Of a stretch of 64,000 nucleotides of DNA, positions 49,501 to 62,639 are shown in pieces (position 1 is the first letter of the stretch; each line of letters opens with the position of its first letter). The position numbers were made by a program, and so were the translations under genes. This stretch comes from Plasmodium malariae. Taxonomy: Eukaryota > Apicomplexa > Aconoidasida > Haemosporida > Plasmodiidae. A model generated the notes under the pieces. That model worked only from the letters and a program-made list of their open reading frames with translations, searched no databases and was not told the DNA's origin. Where the stretch lies: assembly GCF_900090045.1 (NCBI RefSeq), contig NC_041784.1, forward strand, positions 1,061,501 through 1,125,500. The letters run 5' to 3'.

Positions 49501-49884
49501 ATATATTTCTTTTTTTTTTAATATTAATTCGAATACAAGAACAATATATTTGTTTTCGTGGTCTTTGTTCTTTTAACCCAAAATGAACAGAAAAATAAAA
49601 AAATACAAAATAAAAAATAAAAATAAAAATAAAAATACAAATAAAATAAGAGTAAGAATATGATAAAATAATAAGTTCCACATGTTAATGTCAAAAATTG
49701 GGAAGTCCTCTAAGATTTTATATTCTTCGTTTTAAAAAAAATTAATTTTTTTTATTTTAATTTTTTTTTTTTTCGCAACTTTCTTTTTTTTTTTGGTATG
49801 CATTTTTAAATTTTTAATTGTTTTAGGTTAGAAATGAATACTAAATATAATTAATTTTTCTTTTCCTTTAAGTTTAAGCGATTT
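46551..49884. promoter_or_regulatory. Divergent intergenic region between the 630-aa gene and the AVL9-MORN gene
   Basis: About 3.3 kb must carry two promoters. It shows long poly-A/poly-T tracts (46687-46710, 46893-46914, 47357-47381, 49460-49486), short A-rich repeats with CAAAATG and AAATAAAG units at 47280-47700, and (TA)n at 49196-49218. No coding exon is convincing; the short Phe-rich frames are homopolymer translations. Confidence 0.5.
47585..47702 (+). repeat. Degenerate CAAAATG-based 10-15 bp repeats
   Basis: Repeated CAAAATGAAATAAAATTC, CAAAATGGAA and CAAAATGTAG units form a diverged tandem family in the intergenic region. Confidence 0.7.
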
Positions 49885-52800
49885 ATGAAGAAATTAAGGG
49901 ATAGTTTACACATTTTCTTGCCAAAAAATAAAAGGTAAAATTGTTCTCTCCTATATTAGGCTTCATTCGGTGTATGCACACACATACATATAAACATATA
50001 TATTTATGTATGTATACATATATATGTATGTTCGTAAGCAGATGTGAAGCCCTATTTTTATTTTTTTCTCGTAGTAATTGCATTAGCACATTTTAGATAA
50101 AACATATTAAGCATACTTAGTAACGCGAAGAAAGATGTATGCTCTTTATTACACACCTATAATTTTATAAAATGATGGCATGTTGTATAACGATATAAAT
50201 ACGTTAAATATGAGTAAAGGTGGTTTTTTTATATTTTTTTTTTTACGCACTCAAAAAGATGAAAAGAGACTTTTCCAAATGAATATATATGCATATACAT
50301 ATATATATCTTTTTTAACCCTCTTGTTTTTTTTTATTTTTTTTCTTCTCCAACTCTTAGACCAAGTGACAACAACAAAAATGAAATAACAGGGGGCACAA
50401 TTTACGAAATTGGGAATGAAATTGAAGAGATATTTCAAGAAGATGTAGAAAATATAAAATTTAAGGCAGATGATATATCATCATTTTTTGTAAAAAATAG
50501 TGAAATTGAGGAGGAAGAAGAGAAAAAAGAATTTTTAAATTACGATGGTTATAAGACTAACTTAGTAGATGATAATTGTAATAATAATACATATGAAGAT
50601 GCCAAAGGTCGAAAAACAAAAACATTATTTGACCCTTCTACATGCGGGCCATATGTATGTTGTGTAGTAATTTTATCAAAAAAAGAAAATATACAAATTG
50701 AATTTATACATCCCAACATTCATGATATAAATGAAGGGGAAATTTTATTTAAATCGAAACAAAACAAAAATAAAATAAAAAAAAATAATAAAAGAATGAT
50801 AACACCATTTAATGTGTGGTACAGATATAAAGGTGACTGGAAGGAAGATGTAAAAATGTTAATTTTAGAGAGGATGTATTTATTTAAAGAAGTGAATACT
50901 AAAAATTTTTTATGTAATTTTTCGAACAATAAATCTATAAGCAATAATAACGAATATAATATTCTTTACGGACTTAGTGGTAATAGGTACTACATAATAG
51001 CATTAAATTATTTGGAAGATAATAAATGTAAAGAAATTATGATAATAAGTCAAGTGCCATATTTTGATTTTATATACAAACATTTTCTCACTGTTATGCA
51101 ATCCTATATAATGGAAAAAAAGGATAGCAAAAAGGAAAACAATGAAATAATGGAAGAGGAAATGGAAAAAACTCAGATAAGACCGAGCGGGAAAGATAAA
51201 ACTAAAATAGCAGAAAAGGAAATAGAGATAATCACAATGATTGAAAACAAAAAAGATAAAAGTGAAATATTTGCAAACGGTAAAACCGAAATAACTGTAA
51301 ACAATAAAACTGCAATCACTGCTTATGAGAATACCAAAATAAGAGAAAACAGAAAAGATAAAACAGAAAGCAAGAAGAAAAAAAAGATTATAGAAAGAAA
51401 TTATAAAGTATTAGAACAATTCATTGACACCTTTGGAACGCACAGCACAATATTTGATAAAATCTCATTTAATGATTATTACGTAAATTTAGGTAAAGAC
51501 ATTGAGGAATTAAACAATATGAAAATAAAAAACATTTTAATATTTTTAAAAGCCGTATTGTTAGAAAAAAAAATTGCTATGTTATGCTCAAAAAAAGGAA
51601 AAGGATGTAAGATGTTGCTATTGTTCTTATCCTTCATTCCTGATATTATTAATTTCGGTTTTAATATAAAAAATTATGAACGCAATTTTGAAAAATGGGA
51701 AAAATTAAAGTTGCCATTAATATTATTTCACGAAAAATATATCTTATTATTACATATAAATAACCTTGAACTGTTTAATGAGTATGCTTTTGAAAAAAAT
51801 TATTTGATATCAACTAATATAGAAAGCGATGTGTACAATTTTGTTAAAAATGATTTGGACCTTTTTTATGATATCGATACAGATGAATTAGTTATAAAAA
51901 ATAAAAATTTAATAGACGCATTAACATTAACAAGATATGAAAATAATTATTTAAAAAAAATTCATTCGTTTTTTACATATTTTTTTAATTTCTCTTCTTT
52001 ATTTTTTGAAAATATCAAACAAAATCATAGCCTAATAAATGGGAAAAATGTGGGCAATATTTTGAATCCACTTCCTGTTGAACAGGATACGCCGACCTTT
52101 TCAAATTTTTTCGCCAAAAAAGGTGACAAGTCTTTACTTATGGACGTAGACAAAAATGGCACCACTAACTGTAGTGTTATTAATGCTAGAAACGGAAGTG
52201 ATATATGCAAAGGGAATGATTATCACTGTGCATTTAACGAGGGGAACTGTGATAACAAGACGAGTATGTCTGATGATGCTATGGGGGGTGAAGGGATAGG
52301 TGTAGGTGAGGGCGCCTGTCCGAGGGATAGAAATATACTGCAAGGAAATGCACTAAAAAATAGAGGCATAAGTGGAAGCAGAATTGGCAGCAGAACCGGA
52401 AGCAGTGATAACAGTTCAGAGTGCTACTCCACCATCTCAACACGAATAGGACGCGAAGAACAGGAATACGAATATATTGACGATGAAGATGAGGTGAATA
52501 TCATAAACACTAAATCTGTAACGCTGAGAAAGAGCGAGTCTTATCTTTGCCCAGAAATAAGTGAGAATAAACTTAAGAACATAAAATATAGTGACAATGA
52601 CCAAAGCGAAATAAAGAAAGACCAAGTAGAAGAAAAATATATTACTGATTTAAGAAATCATTTTCATAATTATTTTAAAGATTTTTTTTTATCAAGTAAA
52701 GAAAATTTTGAAGAAGGAATAAAAGAGAAAAAGGAAGAATATGAAAGTAACTATAATATGTCGTTTCTTTCCATATGGCAAGAAACGAAAAATTATAATT

Positions 52801-54638
52801 TTTTTATTGAAAAGGACTGCAAAATAAATAAATTTTTAAAAATAGCTGAACAGAACAATGTGTTATTTGATAAAAAGTATATGGAAGATTATAAATTTGT
52901 CGATGATTTGTTAATAATTGAAAAAAAGAGAAAAAAAAATAATAATAATAAAAAAGAGGAAATAGATAAAAATTTAAAGGACATATTATTAATATCCTTA
53001 AAGGGGTATATATATGAAGGTACATATTGTATTTTGAAAAAATGTAAACAAGGATTAGGAAAATTTGTATATAATATATATGACATAACATTTCATGGAG
53101 AATGGGAAAATGATCAAATAAATGGTTCAGGTCATTTATTATATAATAATAAATTTAAATATTTTGGTAATTTTAAAAATAATTTATTTAATGGTAATGG
53201 ATTATATGTAGATAATTTATTAAATCAATATGAAGGTGAATTTTTAAATGGTTCTTTTAATGGAAATGGAAAACTTATATTTAATAAAAATACATATATT
53301 GGTATATTTAAAAATAGTAATTTAATTGGTAAAGGGAAAATTTTATATCAAAATGGACTTATCTATACAGGAGAAATTAAAGATTTTCTACCACATGGTT
53401 ATGGTTTTTTATCATACAACAGTTCGACAGTTTTTGAAGGTTATTTTCTTCAAGGTAAAAAAAATGGAAATGGCTTTTTAACCATAAATAATAATTCTAC
53501 GTCTAATGAAATTTTTTGTATTGAGGGCAAATGGAATAATGATAAGCCTGTATTGAAAAAAAATTTTAATGTACTATTTCCTAACAAAGATAAATATATA
53601 GGAAAAATTTACATCTTGTCATCCAATTATGGAGGAAGATCTAAATGTCGTAGCTTAAATATTGATGATACTATATCTGAAAATATAAACAGAAATATGT
53701 TTGAAGTGAAAAAATTAATTGCAAATAAAATTGCCTTTATTAAGAATCAAGACAAGCTTAATATTGATGAAACCCTTAGCCCCCAGAATGATGACGATTC
53801 CCTGATGGATGGAAAAGTGGACACAACCCACAAAGACGATGTTAATACCATTATCAGTGCTGATACGACTGCTAACGTTTGCAGTAATAGTAATAATAAT
53901 AATAGTAGTAGTAGCAGGAGCGATAGTGCCCCCTCCTTCAGCAGTTGCAATATTTTAAAAGGAAAAAATGCGAAAAGAACAGAAGATACCATTCCAATTT
54001 TAACAGAAGGTAAACAAATTCAAGGGAAACATTATCATCATCATCCCCCTTCTGATGAGAAAAGTATCGCGCAACATGCTAAATTTATCAAAAAAACCAT
54101 GTTAAAAAAAAAACTTGAAACAATTATGAAAACAAAAGAAAAAAAATTGATGAAGAAATTTTTCGAAATATTAGACAGAAGTTGGATGTATAATACGGAA
54201 AGAAAATTAAAAAATAATAAAGAAGTTGTTGAATATTTACAACAGAAAAACTTGTTCCTCATCCCACATAGAGAAGGGATATGTATAATACATAATAAAA
54301 AAAAAAAAGAAAATTATGATGGAAAATTTTGCTTAGGTATGAAACACGGCTATGGTATATCCGTTTATGATAATGTAAATAGATATGAAGGATACTGGTA
54401 TAGAGGTATGAAACATGGTTATGGTATTTTATATGAAGGGGATAATATATACTATGTTCATTTTAATTATGACAAGTTAATTGAAAAACAAAAAATTTTA
54501 CATGAACAGTTAAGTAAGTATAAACCGAAAAAAGAAACTTCCGATGTTGTAAAAGAATATGGAAATCATTTTATAATAAATCAACCCTTTTTTGATTATA
54601 GAAATTTTTTATCCTCTACTTTGTGTAACTACCTGTAG
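49885..54638 (+). CDS. AVL9/DENN-like protein with C-terminal MORN repeats (two exons, 1442 aa)
   Basis: Exon 1 is 49885-49934 (MKKLRDSLHIFLPKNK, donor AAAAG|GTAAAA) and exon 2 is 50360-54638 (acceptor AACTCTTAG). They join in phase through a split Arg codon, which avoids a Phe/Tyr-rich start in intronic poly-T. Residues about 115-570 resemble the AVL9/DENN family: VCCVVILSKKENIQIEFIHP, then VLEQFIDTFGTHS, then IKNILIFLKAVLLEKKIAML and LLLFLSFIPDIINFGF, matching the AVL9 elements '..VEF.YP..', 'ILFKLILLEKK' and 'LSLFPG'. A low-complexity linker precedes MORN repeats at about 900-1095 (GEWENDQINGSGHLLYNNKF, GNFKNNLFNGNGLY, GEFLNGSFNGNGKLIF, GEIKDFLPHGYGFLSY). Two more lie at 1336-1385 (KFCLGMKHGYGISVYD, GYWYRGMKHGYGILYE). 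AVL9/DENN proteins act in late secretory traffic, often as Rab exchange factors; MORN repeats bind membranes or scaffolds. Function in traffic is inferred. Confidence 0.82.
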
Positions 54639-57600
54639 ATGCGTATGTCTCGTATGTATTCATACGTATATATATATAAATGTATACAATCTTACATTCA
54701 AAATTAGCCCCCTATAATACCGCAGGGGGACACATATACTTGTTACAAAATTGCTCCAGTAAATAATACACACAGTAATGATAAAACAGTAGTGTGAACA
54801 TAATTATGGAAGCAATAATTAAAAAAAGAATTTTTTCAGTTTCGTCTGTAATAACTGTTGTTATTCCACTGTTTTTTTTTTTTAAAAAAAAAAAAAATAT
54901 TCTCATGGCTCCTTTACGGTTAATTAAAAAAATTACTTTTTTAAATAAAAATTAACACTACATACATATATTGTAAAGATTATAAAATAAAAAAAAAAAA
55001 TTAAAATAAAACGAAATAAAATTTTCAAAATATTGTAAAATGATTTTTACATATAGATCTTCAATATTTTTTTTTGTTTTTAGCTATATACGTAATTTTC
55101 TCCTTAAATGGTACTACAACTGATATATTTATTGTTACCCTAATGAATCAAATTTGCCGTAAAGCTGGAAAATTAGGGCATGTCAGTTATACTAGAAAAT
55201 AATAAGTTAAAAATATGCACACCTGCAGTATTAATTTGTTTATATAAATATATATATATGAAAAGATTATATATATTTTTTTAAGGAAGAATAATTCATG
55301 CACCATTTTAACAATGTGCTCTATATAAAAATAAAATATGAAAATACAATTTAATACTCGTAAAGCTAATATACAAAATGATGAAGCGAATATGTTTAAC
55401 TGGTCCACTCTGATGTTTGTGTGAATTTTTTATTAAATTACTTAAATTTTATTAAATTTTTTTAGCGTTGCTTTTTTTTAATTTTTACAGTTTTTCTACA
55501 TATTTTTTCTTTACATGTTTTCTTCATTTTTCATTTTTTTTATTCTAAAACGGAATAAAGTCTATTAATTGCAATTCCTTCATGCTATAATACATATTAG
55601 TTCATTCCGAATGTATATTAACGATTTATGGATTATGTATCATAATAAAAATAACCAATATTATAAATAATAATTTTTTGATAACAACACATTAAAATGT
55701 AAAATTCATACAAATGCATATACGTAACGCAAAAATGAAGAATGCTTTTACACAATGAAGAAATATAATATATGGAGGCACATTTCCACGAACGTGGTCC
55801 ATATTTTAGCATTGTATCACTTTTGCAATTTTGCAAATTTCATATAAAGTCATCTATATAAACGGTTACATATATATATATATATATATATATTTGTAAA
55901 CATAGCAAGCTAGCCAGAATGCGCAATAACTGTGAAATCCATAGCATCTACTATTTTTATTATTTATGAATTATTATTAGTAGTTAATACTTAGATTATA
56001 TGTTTATCTTTCCATTATATGTGTTTTCTTGTGTATTATTTTTTTTTCATACCTACATTTTTGCTTTTCATCTTTTTCATAGAATTTATTTAATAATTTG
56101 CAGAATTGTTTCATTGGTCCTATACACTCTCCTTTTTATATTTTAGTATAATTACCATTTCTCACATGCATAACATAATATTATCGTTGTTTATTCTTGG
56201 TTTTTCAAAAAAAAAAATATTTAGTTCTCCATATTTATTAACATCAAATATGAAATTTAAGTTTTTTTCAAACATAAAAATAAAAAAAAAAAAGGCCTTA
56301 ACAGAAATGTTGAAGTGCAGTATTGTGTATAATCGTTATATATGTATAAATATTTATGCTAAACTTACTTGGAAAACAATCATTTATGTTTTATTTAATT
56401 TTATTTTTTTATACAATATAAAAGCTGTATATATTTTAACACTTTCAGGTATAAAATATATAAAAATTAATTATATGTACTTACTATAATACTAGTGAAG
56501 AAATATATAAATATAACAAGAAAAAATAATATAAAGACAAAAAAAAAAAAAGTTCAAAACAAGAATAACTTGCTATCTATGAGTTCTGTTTAATTTAATC
56601 AAAATTTTTTTTATATTTATATATAGTTACTCATAATTCTGACAAAATCGCAAATAAATGGAAAGCAACATAACAGTAGTACATGAAATATAGTGTTCTT
56701 TTAAACTCTTTGTTTTAATTTCTTTAAAATTAAATTTTATTATTTATTATATTATATATATGGTAAGCATGTATTATGTATACCATGGAAATAAAAACAT
56801 AAAAGCAAAGTATATAGTAATATATAAAATAAAAATATATTGAAATTTCCTCTATATAAATTATTATATAATAAACATAATTTTTATTTATTTTCTAATG
56901 TGCAACAAAAAAAATTATTTAATTCGAAGTAGTTTATATAATATACGTTTTTTTTTTTTTTTTTTGAGAATCGGGGGAGGCAGGTTCAACCATTTTGTAG
57001 CTAACACGGAAATTTTTTTTCACTATAAATTTAACAGAAATCATTTTGCTAAGGTTTCCTCACATTTTTTTTCATTTTTATATTTTAAATAATACATGTA
57101 TACGCTTATGTTATAGTGCAATAATTCCATATATACTGAAATATGAAAAGGCGATGATCAAATGGGCTAAATAAAAATTAAATGTTGACCCTTAAGAAAA
57201 AATTGTTGTAATCCTATCCTGTAGACGTAAAAATAACGTTAAAACAAAAGATGGTTAAAATATGGGTAATCATAAGACGGAGAATATCGTAGCTGTTTTT
57301 TTATATTAAATTCTCGAAAAAAATAGTTAAATATATATATATACATATTATATGTTTGAAAGGAACAATATGTAAAAAAAATTTATATGTAGCTAGGACG
57401 GTATAATATTTGTTTTTTTCGCGCATTCAAATTATTATGAATGTTTGACCAAAAAAATATTTTTATTTATTAGCAAGGAACAAAGAATTAATAACAAAAA
57501 TGGTAAATCAACTATAAATTATGTACATATATCGAACTTTTTAAATGTTTCTAATATATATTTTTTTTTATAAATGAGTAAGAGAAAAACAATTACGTAA

Positions 57601-58697
57601 CTTTATTTTTTTTATTTTATTTAATTTTTTTCGTATACAATCTTTCTTGATTTAATGTACTTTGAGCCAAAATTGATTTTTGAACTTAATATTATAATCA
57701 ACAGTTGTTTTTTTTTTTTTTTTTATGCTTCTTTTTTTAAAGTAAATATTTTTTTATAACTAGTACACAATTTTAATCCGATTACACACATATATTTAAA
57801 GCATTTAGTGTTTAGGAGTATTTATTGTTTTTTTTATATTCGAGATTATACATTTTCATGATTACTATATATATATAATGTATGGTTAAGGGAAATGGGT
57901 GGTACAAAATAGGAACTTTTTAAAAAAATTAAACAAAATATAAACAACTTCAATATATAATTAAAAAATATTATATATATATACAATACATTCTTGTCTG
58001 TACTGTATATTCTTTTAAGTATACTTTTTATTACAACATTTAAAATGTGAAAAAATTATATATTTCCATATTATTTAAATTCTTATGATTTTTTTTTATT
58101 TTATACTTTTTTTTTTCGAAGATGTATTTAAAAATGTAACATTTATATAGATTAGCATAAAATAACATTTACAGTATGTATTTTTTCTTTTTTTTTAAAT
58201 TGAAGTTATAAAATATTGGCTCCCTTTAATATAATTGTTTTTATTTCATTTTTTCGTTTAATTTCTTCATATTTTTTCCTTTTTTATTATAGTTTTGAAT
58301 TACAGTTTACCACTCTCCCTTTTATTCATTTTAAATATTACATAACTTATTGTATTAGTATTCTATAGATTTTTTTTTTTTTTTTACGTAACTTAAAATA
58401 GTCAAAGTTTTATACATGTAGAGATTCCATTTTTTTTACTTTTTAATAAAAAGCAAATAGTTGTAAAGTAACTTATATGATGAAGTAATTTTAAATTTAA
58501 TAATAATGTTTTTAACTCCATTTTTCCCCACTTATGCAATATTTACGAATAATAATATATTATAATTTATACAACGATGTAATTTATTTTAGAATATTTG
58601 TTACGACTGCTTTATTTTATTATATTCCAATTTTTTTTTTTTTTTTTGCTGATATAATTTTTTTTTATCCATATGTGTTTCATTGTTTTTCGTTAAA
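54639..58697. other. Intergenic region, mostly without recognisable genes
   Basis: About 4 kb of very AT-rich DNA follows the AVL9-MORN gene. Two short plus-strand frames with some coding character lie at 56251-56489 and 56898-57092. Otherwise only (TA)n (55869-55892), poly-A/T and TATATA sequences are seen. The last part must contain the ZIP gene's promoter. Confidence 0.45.
56251..56489 (+). CDS. Doubtful small ORF, hydrophobic C-terminus
   Basis: From ATG at 56251 the frame reads MKFKFFSNIKIKKKKALTEM, continues through KCSIVYNRYICINIYAKLTW and ends in a hydrophobic stretch (TIIYVLFNFIFLYNIKAVYI) before TAA. The frame is open a further 145 bp upstream. It has fewer homopolymers than the surroundings and some G/C-rich codons. 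I do not recognise it, and it may be chance or one exon of a larger gene. Confidence 0.22.
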
Positions 58698-60330
58698 ATG
58701 TGGTTAACAACAATTCTAACATTACTTATCTTTGTTGAATGTGTTGCAGTTGTGTATGTACCATCCTTTGCAGAGAACAAATTATCAAAATTGAAAAAAA
58801 ATAAATTTCTAAGCATTACAAATTTGGAAAATGTTGCAAGTGGTAAGTGCATAAATATGAACATTATTTATAATATTATTTTATAAATTTATATGTAGAA
58901 ACAAATTTTATTTTTATTTTACCTTTTTTCATTTAATTATTTTTATTTAGGAGCAATATTGGCCTTAGCTTTTATACATATGTTACCAGAAGTTATAATT
59001 TTATTAAACAAAAAAAATATTAACCTATATTACACTTTTACTTTAATACTTGTATCAATAACATTTCTGAATATAACAGATATACTATATGACCACCATG
59101 CTGAAAATAGTTTTGATTTTGACGATACACAAGATTATGAAGATAAGAATAATACCATTAAAAAAGTAAACGAGAAAACAAATGATACAAATTGTGTATC
59201 CATGGATATAAATGAAACTAAGGATCTAGAATTAAGATCACTAGATGTTAAAGATAAAAATAACAGTTGCAAAAGTAATTTGTTTTGTGGTATGTGTAAA
59301 TCGAATGCCTTTTTTATTGTTCTAAGTCTTTTTATCCATTCCTTTATAGAGGGTATTTACTTTTGAAAAAAAAAATTCATTTTCATACCATGCGAAAATA
59401 TTAAGAATGATTACATATATAGTGACTTAAGAAAAAAACAAAAATCGTTTTTTTAAATAAACAGATACAATACATATATACAAACAATAAAAATAATTTA
59501 GTATTTTTCTTAAGATTTATTATGAGTTTTTTTCATAAATAATAAATTTTACACATCTATATATATTTATTTTATTATTTTAAAGGTTTGCTTATGGGTA
59601 GCTTAAAAGATAAAAATGCCGTTGTAATCGTAGGACTCTCCATGTTAGCTCATAAATGGGCAGAATGTTTGATTGTTTACAAGAATGTTGTTAACAAAAC
59701 AGAAGTAACACAAAGATGATAAATAAAAACATTTTTATTTTTTTGTTTTATTTTATGTTTTATTTTCCTGTAAATATATATTGAAGTTAAAATTATAAAG
59801 AAGTATATATTATATTTATATTAGGTGTATTATTATTTATAATATTTATTTTGTCTATTTTTTTATTTCTTTCTTTTTTCAGAATACTTTTTTATCGAGC
59901 ATATATGCGTGGTCATTTATATTATCTTTACCTTTAGGAGTTTTTATTGCAATATTTTCGTTTCCATCAAGTAAAAACAAAAAGAATTATAACATATTAT
60001 TTGACCTTTTTAAAAAAATTCTTTTTATTACACCTTTTAAATTGCAGACGAATTTGTGGAAATAATTTTTAGCTCAATTGCTTGTGGGTTTTTTCTGTAT
60101 CTCTCCTTCAATGTAAGTTTTTCGTTTCAAATAATTATGAAATATTTATATTAAAAAAAAAAAAAAAATTAAAAATATTACGTTTACACATTTTTTTATA
60201 GATGACCAAGGATATCAAGATAACGAAAAGTAACAAATATTATATATCTTTTAGTTATTTCCTAGGAGTTTGTAGCATGTCAACGTTGATGATAATATTT
60301 AATTTTTTTGAAAATTCAAATGTGGTTTAA
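58698..60330 (+). CDS. ZIP-family divalent metal transporter (six exons, 315 aa)
   Basis: I reconstruct join(58698-58842, 58951-59352, 59586-59704, 59883-59970, 60048-60112, 60202-60330). All introns are GT-AG and every phase closes to 948 bp. The protein starts MWLTTILTLLIFVECV (TM1). TM2 is GAILALAFIHMLPEV. An Asp/Glu/Asn-rich cytosolic-type loop follows at about 95-155 with a DHH. TM4 is FIHSFIEGLLMG, with His178 and Glu182. TM5 is LSMLAHKWAECLIVY, with His205 and Glu209. The order and spacing match the ZIP metal site (HS..EG ... HK/HxxxE), as in human ZIP1. Later helices are AWSFILSLPLGVFIAIF and FSSIACGFFLYLSF. It should move Zn or Fe into the cytosol across the plasma or an internal membrane. 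Plasmodium has two known ZIPs, ZIP1 and ZIPCO; I cannot say which this is. It is the last gene before the extreme-AT region. Confidence 0.9.
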
Positions 60331-62600
60331 AAAAATGCAATTCTATTTTTTTAAATTCCAAGGGTTATTTTTATTATACAACCATTTTTATAGGATTTTG
60401 GAAATATATGCACCATCATAATGAAGTATAAAATACATTGTACCTTTTATTGCTATTTAAAATATGTTAATTTATAATTGATTTTACACGTTTTTTATTT
60501 CAATATTTATGAAATTACAAATATGCTTTTATCCTTTTTTTTTTACGTCTCCGTATGAATTTTAATTTGTATATTTTCCTATCTATTTTACGGTAAATTT
60601 ATATTATATAATTTAAATGGGCATATGGATTAGAAAAGAAAATGCAAAAATTTGAAATATTTAGTTTACGTTATTTTATTGTTATTTTTTCTATATTCTT
60701 GTCTATTTGTATATGTAAAATTTTATTATTTATTTATTTATTTTTTTTTGATTGTTTTATTAAAATAAAACATACTTTCATATTTATAAAAGAACATTAA
60801 TAAATATTCATTTACTGAAAGTATCAATGATGTAACATATTTTCTAATAAATTATAGATCACAAAAGTAAAAATTGATAAAATTTAGATAACATTTTAGA
60901 AAAAAAAAACAAAAATGGAATATTAAAATGTTGCATTATATGAATATTATGGTATTCTATAGTATTGTTTATTTATTTTTCTGCCATACATTGTAAAAGC
61001 AGTAAAAATGAAAATAAAGTAAAAATTTCATAATGGTATAAGTAAAAATAATTATCATCAAAGTTTACATTTAATTGTTTACATCTTGATAAAATTTATT
61101 ATTTCCTAAAGTAACTTCAGAATTCCGTTTTTTCTTGGGATATGTGCTTATTTTAAATGAATTATTAATATTTTAGTCTATAAAAAAAAATTACAAACAT
61201 TCTTTTATGCGGCATGTCTTAAATGAATATATGTTCAAATATAGTAATGTTTGTTATTTTTTAAATATTAAACATTGTTCTAAAATATTAAAAAAAAGTT
61301 ATATATAACATTATTCGAGTTCTAAAGTAACCGATTCTGTTTATTTATTTTGAAGTAATTTTCACTTTATTTCTTCTGGAAATTGTAATTACATTGCATT
61401 AAGAACAACTAATTTAATGAGAAAATTTATTGCTTGGCATTAAATAAAAAAAATTAAAATACCAGCAACTTTTATACTTATAAGTGCAAATAAAATAATT
61501 TTTTATTTTTTATGCCAAAATATATGATGTTTTTTTTTCCAACACTCAGGTGATATTTATCCATATATTAGAATGTTATATTTTATCTTTTTAATTTTAT
61601 ATTTTGGCTTCTACGATAGCTATTTGTTTAATTCATTTAAGGGCATTACACCCTCAAAAAAGAAGGGAAAATAATGTGCCTGTGTAAATACTGTTATGTA
61701 TATCGTAAGAATATATAATGGAATAACAAAAAAATGAATAATATGGGAAAAAAAAGAAATTTCTAATTCTATACAATATAAATAAAAATTAAATCATATA
61801 TATTACATTAGATTATTCTACCAAGTAGAACGTATTTTTAGAATATTAATACATAGAGTGAAAAATCTGCAGTATATATATATATGTTATAAAAATATAT
61901 TTCAAATATGTTCAATTACCTCAAAAAAAACGAAGTTTTCCAGTTAAGGTACATATGATATCATATATATACAAAATAAATTATGATACAAGTTACAAAT
62001 GATCATGTTTTAAATTTTAAACTTAAAATATGTTGTATATGCTAAAATAAGTTATTCATACTTAAATATAAGTTCGTCTTAAAGACAATTATTATTCCTT
62101 GAAAAATAATAATATAAATGAAAATATTGTGCTTATGCCAGAATGTGTAAAAGCTAAAGGCTCCTCTAATGTAAAGAGTTCAGCTTAACATTTTATTCTA
62201 GGTGCACTATATTAAAATGAAGATAAAAAGTAAACATAATTATTAAAAGATTAAAATTATAAATAAAGCACAATACATAATGAATAAAATCAACCACCAA
62301 TATTTTGTCGTTCGTGCAAATGTATATAGACATATAATGAAAGTTATATAAAATGTATTTTTATGTATAAAAATAAAACTGTGTCGAAAAAATAGTTTTA
62401 CAATGACAAAATCACAAAAAAAAAAGATTAACAATGCTAAATGTAATATTAAATAAAAAGAATGTAAAACTAAAAAGTAGTAGCTTTTATGTAAAAATTA
62501 CATGTTAACAAAACACAAAATATTTATAAGTTTCTTAAACTATATATATACAAGTTCGAAAAAAGGAACAATATATAAAAAAAACTAAGAATCTTTTATT
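60331..62600. other. Gene-free flank between the ZIP gene and the extreme-AT domain
   Basis: This sequence is AT-rich but still shows mixed G/C and occasional poly-A/T and (TA)n (61877-61888). No coding segment is recognised in either strand. It grades into the more uniform A/T domain to the right. Confidence 0.5.
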
Positions 62601-62639
62601 TATAACTCAACATGGAATAAGCGGTTCGAACTTAATAAA

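Noticed and set aside
50289..50359. ATG at 50289 as the start of the AVL9-MORN protein
   Set aside because: The sequence is TATA/poly-T ending in a strong acceptor, and an upstream exon joins in exact phase.
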